A DNA stretch of 9,224 nt. Source: an uncultured Erysipelotrichaceae bacterium. Its GTDB lineage: Bacteria > Bacillota_I > Bacilli_A > Erysipelotrichales > Erysipelotrichaceae. The stretch spans positions 1-9,224 of the forward strand of contig CALBGK010000001.1 of NCBI GenBank assembly GCA_937893115.1, written 5' to 3'. Position 1 is the first letter of the stretch. Each line of letters begins with the position of its first letter. Positions 5,673-9,224 of this stretch are shown piece by piece. The notes under the pieces are model-generated. The model did not search any database. It was not told the origin of the DNA and saw nothing but the letters and a program-made list of their open reading frames with translations. The translations under genes and the position numbers were made by a program.

Positions 5673-5751
5673 CTATGCGTTCTAACTGCTCGCGAATTTC
5701 TTGCAATTGCTTAAGAATTTCATCCAAAGCTATCATTGATAGTTCTTGCAT
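5653..5751 (-). CDS. Possible 32-residue coiled-coil microprotein
   Basis: A short frame starting MQELSMIALDEILKQLQ and ending EIREQLERIEKKLDK. Hydrophobic residues recur with heptad spacing (L, I, L, L, I, L, I, L), which predicts one uninterrupted amphipathic helix. The ATG at 5751 has ATGAGGTTAATT upstream (GAGG at good spacing). An in-frame ATG at 5763, with GGAGTAGAA upstream, would add four residues. The frame lies in the gap between two plus-strand genes and ends inside the terminator hairpin. No leftward promoter of its own was recognised, and its expression is uncertain. Short coiled-coil proteins of this kind are frequent in mobile elements. Confidence 0.45.
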   Translation of the reverse strand: MQELSMIALDEILKQLQEIREQLERIEKKLDK

Positions 5752-5778
5752 AATTAACCTCATTTCTACTCCATATCC

Positions 5779-5794
5779 TTGCTATAATTAGCAA
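5779..5794 (+). promoter_or_regulatory. Extended -10 promoter with a 16-bp dyad over the -10, upstream of the 5810 gene
   Basis: TATAAT at 5783-5788 follows TGC, an extended -10. It is the centre of the perfect inverted repeat TTGCTATAATTAGCAA (5779-5794; arms TTGCTA and TAGCAA). The -35 (TCATTT, 5760-5765) is weak, as is often tolerated with an extended -10. A repressor on this dyad would cover the -10 directly. The half-site TTGCT/AGCAA also occurs, in the opposite orientation, in the 4874-4889 dyad. Confidence 0.6.
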
Positions 5795-5809
5795 AGAAAG
5801 GAGATTGTA

Positions 5810-6220
5810 ATGACTATTGATAATACTGTTGATTTAGCTTTAATTGTTGCTTTGATATCTCTTGTTAGCCCTTTGCTCACAACATTGTTTAATATTCTTT
5901 ATCAACTGTTTATTAGACATACAGATAAAAAAGAACAATATTACAAAGAACAGATAAAACCTATAGAAGATGTGCTTCGTGGATATTTAAATGCAGTTGG
6001 TAAATGTATAGCATTAGATACCGCCGAAAACGAAGATTTGTATGGCGAGTATTATCCATCAATTCTTTTGAATGTTTCGCCTGAAAATAGACAAATATTT
6101 ATAGATTTTAATAGAGATATGTCAAAGTCTAAGATTGATAATATCGATGAGAAACTAGATAAATTAGCTTCTACAGTTCAAATAGAACTCGATAGATTAC
6201 ATAAATCGCAAAAACGATAA
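5810..6220 (+). CDS. N-terminally anchored membrane protein of unknown function
   Basis: 136 residues. One long hydrophobic segment (LALIVALISLVSPLLTTLFNILYQLF, about 9-34) near the N-terminus has no signal-peptidase site. A basic turn (RHTDKKEQ) and a soluble, charged helical domain follow. By the positive-inside pattern the domain should be cytoplasmic. The end (DNIDEKLDKLASTVQIELDRL, 110-130) is a probable coiled coil. The family is not recognised. Start ATG at 5810 with AAGGAG (5798-5803) upstream and a private promoter. It shares orientation and autonomy with the DUF4145 gene, so it may be a second moron. An anchored cytoplasmic coiled coil would suit a superinfection or abortive-infection protein, but nothing in the sequence proves this. 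Confidence 0.7.
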   Translation: MTIDNTVDLALIVALISLVSPLLTTLFNILYQLFIRHTDKKEQYYKEQIKPIEDVLRGYLNAVGKCIALDTAENEDLYGEYYPSILLNVSPENRQIFIDFNRDMSKSKIDNIDEKLDKLASTVQIELDRLHKSQKR

Positions 6221-6335
6221 TTACATAAATCGCATAGAACTTCGCAAATAACGGCTCATACTTTTTCAACAATCGCGATAATAGTAAGCAAACTATTGCC
6301 ATTGCACCGACGATTACGATATTTTTATCTACCAT
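6171..6335 (-). CDS. 54-residue two-helix membrane microprotein
   Basis: The frame reads MVDKNIVIVGAMAIVCLLL (first membrane helix, about 5-22), a polar loop SRLLKKYEPLFAK, and FYAIYVIIVFAIYVIYRVLF (second helix, 33-52). The ATG at 6335 has AAGGGACAAAT upstream and lies 16 nt after the end of the preceding minus-strand gene, so it could be its operon partner. Its last 50 bases run antisense over the end of the 5810 gene. The second helix contains an internal duplication (AIYVI twice, 8 residues apart) that corresponds to a 15-bp direct repeat. Function unknown. Ribosome site, spacing and clean hydrophobic pattern support it; there is no homology evidence. Confidence 0.55.
   Translation of the reverse strand: MVDKNIVIVGAMAIVCLLLSRLLKKYEPLFAKFYAIYVIIVFAIYVIYRVLFEL
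6196..6234. repeat. 15-bp direct repeat, 24-bp period
   Basis: ATTACATAAATCGCA occurs at 6196-6210 and again at 6220-6234. The first copy is inside the 3' end of the plus-strand 5810 gene and the second just after its stop. On the minus strand the repeat duplicates AIYVI in the microprotein. The 24-bp period keeps the minus frame open. Confidence 0.8.
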
Positions 6336-6351
6336 ATTTGTCCCTTATTGA

Positions 6352-6513
6352 CTAAGCTAATGTCTTAAACTCTTTGCCAAGCTTGGCACAGACATCTTTG
6401 AGTTCTGCTTCCAGTTCTCTTATCTTTTCGCCATCGTACTTATCGCACATGTAGGCAACGAATAACTGGTTATCTAGTTCTTCATATCTTTTTTCTAGTT
6501 CTTGTTTTTCCAT
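6352..6513 (-). CDS. 53-residue coiled-coil protein
   Basis: The protein starts MEKQELEKRYEELDNQLF and ends with KIRELEAELKDVCAKLGKEF followed by KTLA. It forms two charged helices with heptad leucines around a VAYMCDKYDG turn, so a helical hairpin or coiled-coil dimer is expected. A longer in-frame reading reaches 6657, but I reject it. The ATG at 6513 has a perfect AGGAGG (ACAGGAGGTTTTATTTT), while the extension has no ribosome site and crosses a palindrome. The family is not recognised. It sits downstream of the RHH gene on the same strand and 16 nt upstream of a membrane microprotein. Confidence 0.65.
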   Translation of the reverse strand: MEKQELEKRYEELDNQLFVAYMCDKYDGEKIRELEAELKDVCAKLGKEFKTLA

Positions 6514-6544
6514 AAAATAAAACCTCCTGTAATCGTTTGATGAT

Positions 6545-6607
6545 CTACAAGAGGTTGCGATTAAATTTGCATGAATGCTATAATTTAAAAGCAATCTACC
6601 CTTGTAG
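6545..6607. repeat. 63-bp imperfect palindrome in the leader of the coiled-coil gene
   Basis: CTACAAG (6545-6551) pairs with CTTGTAG (6601-6607). Inside it, further complementary blocks are GCAA with TTGC, AATTTAA with TTAAATT, and GCAT with ATGC near the centre, with small bulges. A structured hairpin is therefore possible in RNA from either strand. In the leftward transcript it precedes the AGGAGG of the 6513 gene. The overlapping CAATCTACCCTTGTAGGTTG (6592-6611) can form a competing shorter hairpin, so alternative folds exist. Confidence 0.6.
6555..6584 (+). promoter_or_regulatory. Rightward promoter with no gene on its strand (possible antisense RNA)
   Basis: TTGCGA (6555-6560), an 18-bp spacer, then TATAAT (6579-6584) preceded by TGC: a convincing sigma-A promoter pointing rightward. 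No plus-strand coding frame follows until cI at 7593. A transcript from about 6591 would begin with the hairpin CAATCTAC-CCTT-GTAGGTTG and then run antisense to the ribbon-helix-helix gene. An untranslated regulatory RNA is the simplest reading; it is not proven. Confidence 0.45.
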
Positions 6608-6668
6608 GTTGTGCTCATTTTGGGTGCTTGCCGATATGTCGCCAAACTTAACTGCACGCACCCACTTA

Positions 6669-6845
6669 TTACTTCATTTCATTGATTAGTTGTCTGACAA
6701 GTTCAGAGCGGCTAATCTTTTTTTCTTTACAGACATCATCTAGCTTTTTAAGTGTATCTTCATCCATCCTTAGTGCTATTCTGATGTCTTTAGGCTTACC
6801 TATTACAGGTCTGCCCATTTTCTTCTTTTCTGTGGCACTTTTCAC
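6669..6845 (-). CDS. Ribbon-helix-helix (Arc/CopG-like) transcriptional regulator
   Basis: A 58-residue DNA-binding protein. After a basic arm (TEKKKMGRPVIGKPK) come the beta strand DIRIALRMDED (20-30), helix A TLKKLDDVCKEKK (31-43), and the turn ISRSELVRQLINEM (44-57). This is the canonical RHH fold, in which the paired strands of a dimer read the major groove. An in-frame GTG at 6872 would give 67 residues, but the GTG at 6845 is preferred because AAAGGAGTGAT lies directly upstream, while the earlier one has no ribosome site. The gene has its own promoter with GGCACA direct repeats, a typical sign of autoregulation. It could be an antirepressor-type or early-gene regulator; no toxin partner is adjacent, so an antitoxin role is less likely. 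Confidence 0.85.
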   Translation of the reverse strand: MKSATEKKKMGRPVIGKPKDIRIALRMDEDTLKKLDDVCKEKKISRSELVRQLINEMK

Positions 6846-6869
6846 ATCACTCCTTTCCCTTAATTGCAC

Positions 6870-6930
6870 CACTTTTGTGTGCCGATATGTGCCTATACAT
6901 ATATTACACTTTTGTGTGCCTTTAAGTCAA
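6870..6930 (-). promoter_or_regulatory. Promoter of the RHH gene with direct-repeat operators
   Basis: On the minus strand TTGACT (6930-6925), an 18-bp spacer and TAATAT (6906-6901) form a promoter. The 13-mer GGCACACAAAAGT occurs twice in the same direction, at 6920-6908 (in the spacer) and 6883-6871 (about +10 to +25). A third GGCACA lies at 6893-6888. RHH proteins commonly bind such short spaced repeats, so the product probably represses its own promoter. Confidence 0.65.
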
Positions 6931-6980
6931 GAGATATTTTAATAGTTTGGCGACATTTAATTTTCAAATAACAATAGTTT

Positions 6981-7229
6981 TTACATAAATGGCTTTTTCT
7001 TTTTGGCAATTGTTATCGTCTCGTGATTTGTCAGTTTTAAACCACTAGCCCAATTTAGAAAATGTTCTAAGTCTTTCTTTACCCAGATGAACTGGCGACC
7101 AATTTTAATTGGATTAAGCAAGCCCTCATTACGGTATAAATAGAGTAATTGCCGATAAATTCCGGTAGCTTCAACCGCCTCTTTTGTGGTGTAAGATAGT
7201 TTCCTATCAACCAGTTCTTGTTTTGACAT
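6981..7229 (-). CDS. Excisionase-like HTH DNA-binding protein
   Basis: 82 residues. Residues 12-62 form an HTH_17/MerR-like winged helix: SYTTKEAVEATGIYRQLLYLY (recognition unit), RNEGLLNPIKIGRQFIWVKK (wing, with the typical I-K-x-G-R-x-x-x-W/V) and DLEHFLNWA. Phage excisionases and small early regulators share this fold. Start ATG at 7229 with a full AGGAGG (ATAGGAGGAAATCTT). It follows cro on the same strand after a 40-bp gap holding a CI-type operator on a -10 element, so it can be controlled apart from cro. That fits an excisionase that must be off in the lysogen. With no integrase in view, a control protein of the early operon is the alternative. Confidence 0.75.
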   Translation of the reverse strand: MSKQELVDRKLSYTTKEAVEATGIYRQLLYLYRNEGLLNPIKIGRQFIWVKKDLEHFLNWASGLKLTNHETITIAKKKKPFM

Positions 7230-7249
7230 AAGATTTCCTCCTATTTATT

Positions 7250-7269
7250 CTGTAAATTATAGTTGACAG
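7250..7269 (-). promoter_or_regulatory. CI-type operator O2 over the -10 of the excisionase-like gene
   Basis: CTGTAAATTATAGTTGACAG (plus strand) matches the operator in front of cro at 19 of 20 positions. Read leftward it includes TATAAT (7261-7256), a consensus -10 with only a T-rich -35 region. A repressor bound here would silence the excisionase-like gene independently of the cro promoter. It lies between the cro stop (7270) and the next ribosome site. Confidence 0.7.
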
Positions 7270-7458
7270 TTAGAACAAAAAAATATCAGTTACCTTGCAA
7301 TCTAAAGCTTCAGCCAATGCGACCATAGTGTTCTTGGTCAAGTTAATATCACTATTATTCTCAATTTGAGATATCAAGTAGCGCGATACATTGGCCTTTT
7401 CAGCTAATTCTTGCTGAGTCATCGATAATTCTTCTCTTCTATCTTTAACTTTATTCAT
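7270..7458 (-). CDS. Cro-like HTH repressor
   Basis: A 62-residue single-domain HTH_3 protein. RREELSMTQQELAEKANVSRYLISQIENN (8-36) is a textbook lambda-repressor-type HTH, with the Q-x-E-L-A helix 2 and S-R-x-x-I-S-x-I-E recognition helix. The remainder (MVALAEALDCKVTDIFLF) completes the five-helix bundle. It is divergent from the cI gene and has no dimerisation or protease domain. Size and position therefore make it the Cro-like first lytic gene, which would shut the repressor off. Start ATG at 7458 with GAGAGGAGCGAAAG upstream. It is driven by a perfect consensus promoter that is covered by two operators. Confidence 0.88.
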   Translation of the reverse strand: MNKVKDRREELSMTQQELAEKANVSRYLISQIENNSDINLTKNTMVALAEALDCKVTDIFLF

Positions 7459-7476
7459 GCTTTCGCTCCTCTCTAC

Positions 7477-7525
7477 ACTGTAAATTATAGTTTACAGTTA
7501 TTTACATGTCAACAATAATTTACAT
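7477..7525 (-). promoter_or_regulatory. PR-like lytic promoter with two operators (O1, O3)
   Basis: On the minus strand TTGACA (7512-7507), exactly 17 bp, then TATAAT (7489-7484): a full consensus promoter for cro. O1, CTGTAAATTATAGTTTACAG (7478-7497), is a near-perfect palindrome sitting on the -10. O3, ATGTCAACAATAATTTACAT (7506-7525), covers the -35 and matches O2 in reverse complement at 17 of 20 positions. CI bound to both would block the lytic promoter while leaving the divergent cI promoter at 7531 free. Confidence 0.85.
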
Positions 7526-7530
7526 TATTA

Positions 7531-7559
7531 TTGAATTAGATGGCTTTTTTCTGTATTAT
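7531..7559 (+). promoter_or_regulatory. Promoter of the cI-like repressor gene
   Basis: TTGAAT (7531-7536), a 17-bp spacer and TATTAT (7554-7559), followed by an approximately 27-base leader and AAGGAG upstream of the ATG at 7593. It begins 5 bp after operator O3. A degenerate operator-like TTGTCAATATAATATAG (7564-7580) lies at the expected transcription start, where Cro or excess CI might act. The promoter elements are clear; the extra operator is weak. Confidence 0.7.
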
Positions 7560-7592
7560 ATAGTTGTCAATATAATATAGTAAGGAGTAAAA

Positions 7593-8249
7593 ATGAAACT
7601 AAGTGAAATAATCAAAGAATACATAAATGAACATAGGATATCATTAAGACAATTTGCCCGTCAATCTGGCTTATCTAACACATATATCACTAATATAGTA
7701 AATGGGAATGATGCAAACCCTAGTTTAGATGCTATTAATAAAATCGCTTCTGGGCTAGGGATAACGTCTCAACAATTATTTGACTTATTAGATAACGAGC
7801 AATCTTTTAACATTAGAATGTCTGATGAAACTATGTATGAGTCTTTGGAGATGGATTATATTAGAGTTCCGCTTTATTCTGCACTTTGTTGTGGTGATGG
7901 TGGTTTTGTAGATGACAATATAATTGAATATGTTCCTGTTCCGTCTAAAGACCTAAAGCCAAATGGTCAATATTTTTGCCAATACGCCAGTGGTGACAGT
8001 ATGAAGGATGCTGGCATCTTTGACGGAGACCTACTTGTGTTTGAAAAAATATCAAGTATCGATAGCGGTAATATCGGTTGTTTCTGTATAGATGAAAACG
8101 AAGCGGTGTGCAAGAAGTATCAAGAATATAATGGCAATATTATTTTGCAACCCATGAACAGCAATTATGAGCCAATCATAATAGATCCATTGAATGATAA
8201 TTTTAGATGCATAGGCAAATTGAAAAAATCTATCAAAGATTTTAAATAA
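7593..8249 (+). CDS. CI-like phage repressor (HTH plus S24 self-cleaving domain)
   Basis: 218 residues. The N-terminal HTH_3 domain spans about 3-66: RISLRQFARQSGLSNTYITNIVNG (15-38), NPSLDAINKIASGLGI. A linker leads to a LexA/UmuD-type S24 domain. The predicted cleavage site is C100-G101 in SALCCGDG, the nucleophile is S136 in ASGDSMKDAGIFDGD (132-146), and the general base is K174 in AVCKKY (171-176). All parts for RecA-stimulated self-cleavage are present, so induction by the SOS response is expected. UmuD also cuts at Cys-Gly, whereas LexA and lambda CI cut at Ala-Gly. Start ATG at 7593 with AAGGAG. It probably maintains lysogeny through the three operators around cro. Identity is secure. 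Confidence 0.95.
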   Translation: MKLSEIIKEYINEHRISLRQFARQSGLSNTYITNIVNGNDANPSLDAINKIASGLGITSQQLFDLLDNEQSFNIRMSDETMYESLEMDYIRVPLYSALCCGDGGFVDDNIIEYVPVPSKDLKPNGQYFCQYASGDSMKDAGIFDGDLLVFEKISSIDSGNIGCFCIDENEAVCKKYQEYNGNIILQPMNSNYEPIIIDPLNDNFRCIGKLKKSIKDFK

Positions 8250-8270
8250 AACATTTAGGGGGTATAAAAT

Positions 8271-8960
8271 ATGATTTATACGATTGAAAAATGTCCACAA
8301 TGTAAAACTACACTAAGGTTTCTACAACCTAAAAAGAGTGGCGTCCATTTTGGAATCCCATTTAAAAGATGCCCTAATTGTGGATGCTATATCAAAGTCG
8401 AAAATACAAAGGAAGCAATATCATTTACTACGTTTAATAAGTACTATTATTTTTTTCAAACGCTTTTTGCTCCATACTTTATTATGTTTAGTTTATACAT
8501 CGGTACGTTTATTCAAATGCCAGTCGAGTTTAGGGTAGTTTTTGGCATACTAATCATTATTGCTTGTATTGCTCTTTTTAAACGCGTTAAAAGCATTTAT
8601 GATAAAGAATTTCAAGAGTCTTTAGACAGATTAAAAGATATTAACTATTTAAATATTTTGCTTCACTTTAAATTTATAACAAAGCAAGAATATGAAGATT
8701 TTATTAGAACAGGTCATGTTCGCATTGAAAAGTTTAGTGATGAATTAGTGCAAGATAATAGTACATCGAATAGTGCAAGTTTAGAAAAGCACGAGGAACA
8801 TGATGAAAATGAAACCAACAAAAAAGCTGTTATTGATGTTGAACCAGTTGTTAAAAACAAGGATGATAATCAAATAATTAAATATTGTAGAATATGTGGA
8901 ACTAAGTTGAATGAAGGCTCTAGTTATTGTCATAACTGTGGAACTAAAGTAAAGGAGTAA
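8271..8960 (+). CDS. Membrane protein with zinc ribbons at both ends
   Basis: 229 residues. The N-terminal zinc ribbon has C8-P-Q-C11 and C34-P-N-C37. Two membrane helices follow, about 59-80 (YYFFQTLFAPYFIMFSLYIG) and 86-104 (FRVVFGILIIIACIALF). Next come a charged helical stretch (106-160) and an acidic low-complexity linker (161-200). A second ribbon closes the protein, C206-R-I-C209 and C220-H-N-C223 (zinc_ribbon_2-like). Both ribbons should be cytoplasmic. It starts 21 nt after the cI stop, with AGGGGG upstream, so it is probably co-transcribed with cI and made in the lysogen. That position suits superinfection exclusion or lysogenic conversion, but no known family function is recognised. 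Confidence 0.75.
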   Translation: MIYTIEKCPQCKTTLRFLQPKKSGVHFGIPFKRCPNCGCYIKVENTKEAISFTTFNKYYYFFQTLFAPYFIMFSLYIGTFIQMPVEFRVVFGILIIIACIALFKRVKSIYDKEFQESLDRLKDINYLNILLHFKFITKQEYEDFIRTGHVRIEKFSDELVQDNSTSNSASLEKHEEHDENETNKKAVIDVEPVVKNKDDNQIIKYCRICGTKLNEGSSYCHNCGTKVKE

Positions 8961-8962
8961 AT

Positions 8963-9224
8963 ATGCTTAGATGTAATAATTGTGGAAAAGAAAATCCAGA
9001 TGATAGTAAATTTTGCCAATACTGTGGGAGTAATCAATTAGAAAATATAGTCGAAGTGAAACCAGTTAATAAGAAAATTAATAATTCTAAAGGTCTCAAA
9101 ATATACTCTGCAGTGATAACGGCGCTATTAGTCGGCTTAGCTATTTTTAGTGGCATTCTAATCACTACAAAGCACGAAGAATATTTAGCCTTAGAAAAAG
9201 AATATTCTGACCTAACATATATTT
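8963..9224 (+). CDS. Zinc-ribbon membrane protein, 3' end cut by window edge
   Basis: The first 87 residues are visible. It starts MLRCNNCGKENPDDSKFCQ with C4-N-N-C7 and C18-Q-Y-C21, a zinc_ribbon_2-type knuckle close to the second ribbon of the upstream gene. A basic linker (VKPVNKKINNSKGLK) and one membrane helix (SAVITALLVGLAIFSGILIT, about 49-68) follow. A charged helix then leaves the window. The ATG at 8963 is 2 nt after the preceding stop, and its AAAGGAG overlaps the end of that gene. The two are a coupled pair, perhaps forming a complex or arising by duplication of the ribbon. The topology predicts a cytoplasmic ribbon and an external or periplasm-side C-terminal domain. Function unknown. 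Confidence 0.75.
   Translation, partial: MLRCNNCGKENPDDSKFCQYCGSNQLENIVEVKPVNKKINNSKGLKIYSAVITALLVGLAIFSGILITTKHEEYLALEKEYSDLTYI

Larger units (their letters stand above)
6636..6956. repeat. 13-bp perfect inverted repeat bracketing the ribbon-helix-helix gene
   Basis: ATGTCGCCAAACT (6636-6648) lies just beyond the 3' end of the RHH gene. Its exact reverse complement AGTTTGGCGACAT (6944-6956) lies just upstream of the gene's promoter. The left copy is part of an 18-bp dyad (TTGCCGATATGTCGCCAA, 6629-6646). GCCGATATGT is also repeated directly at 6630-6639 and 6881-6890. These look like protein-binding sites on both sides of the gene, compatible with DNA looping. Confidence 0.65.

Noticed and set aside
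6280..6297. AATAGT-N6-ACTATT hairpin as a terminator
   Set aside because: The 6-bp AT-rich stem has no T-tract on either strand and lies inside the membrane microprotein.
4569..6335. Toxin-antitoxin locus made of the microproteins and neighbours
   Set aside because: No pair shows the usual toxin/antitoxin overlap or a known toxin motif; membrane character alone is not enough.
6514..6657. N-terminal extension of the coiled-coil gene to 6657
   Set aside because: It crosses the palindrome, has no ribosome site and reads as low-quality sequence; the ATG at 6513 has a perfect AGGAGG.
6545..6660. Phage attachment site or integrase-binding arms
   Set aside because: No integrase gene adjoins the repeats and no tRNA or attL/attR pair is visible; the repeats are explained by promoters and regulators.
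6621..6664. TGGGTGC...GCACCCA stem downstream of the RHH gene as a terminator
   Set aside because: The 30-base loop and lack of a U-tract on either strand make termination unlikely; more likely part of the binding-site cluster.
6846..6872. Earlier GTG start for the RHH gene
   Set aside because: It lies inside an operator repeat and has no ribosome site; the GTG at 6845 has AAAGGAG directly upstream.

Overview
The window looks like the early and lysogeny-control part of a temperate phage or prophage of an AT-rich Bacillota host. The grounds are the low GC, strong AGGAGG-type ribosome sites, sigma-A-like promoters, tightly overlapped small genes, and a phage recombination/replication set facing a CI/Cro-type switch. 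The host genus cannot be read from this window. No integrase, att site, tRNA, IS element or CRISPR array was seen; the integrase probably lies beyond the right edge.

Left part (1-4703, all minus strand, read right to left): one compact operon. It starts with a 44-residue membrane microprotein, followed by an ERF-type single-strand annealing protein, a short coiled-coil protein, a RecB-like PD-(D/E)XK nuclease, an HNH/zinc-cluster protein, a RusA-like Holliday-junction resolvase, a NinB-like recombination protein, a winged-helix-like protein, a DUF6291-like replication protein, a 72-residue unknown, a MazG-like pyrophosphohydrolase and SSB (cut by the left edge). Most junctions are ATGA or 8-23 nt overlaps, so translation is probably coupled. 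The replication gene contains four units of exactly 48 bp carrying paired 9-mers beside an AT-rich stretch. This layout resembles the lambda origin inside gene O and is the best origin candidate.

Middle part (4704-6350): a 245-bp control region with two nested sets of inverted repeats, followed by two plus-strand genes against the phage operon direction. One is a zinc-ribbon/DUF4145 protein and the other an N-terminally anchored membrane protein. Each has its own extended -10 promoter overlapped by a dyad, which fits accessory (moron) cargo expressed from the prophage. Two more minus-strand microproteins, a coiled coil and a two-helix membrane protein, sit here.

Right part (6352-8249): the genetic switch. 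A CI-like repressor with an N-terminal HTH and a C-terminal S24 self-cleavage domain is transcribed rightward. A Cro-like HTH protein is transcribed leftward from a perfect TTGACA-17-TATAAT promoter, followed by an excisionase-like HTH protein, a ribbon-helix-helix protein and a coiled-coil microprotein. Three near-identical 20-bp operators are visible: two on the cro promoter and one 230 bp away on the promoter of the excisionase-like gene. The ribbon-helix-helix gene has its own promoter with direct-repeat operators and is bracketed by a 13-bp inverted repeat. A 63-bp imperfect palindrome with a promoter firing towards this gene lies beyond its 3' end.

Right edge (8271-9224): two zinc-ribbon membrane proteins follow cI on the same strand, probably co-transcribed with it in the lysogen. 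They are candidates for lysogenic conversion or superinfection functions, but nothing in their sequence fixes a role.
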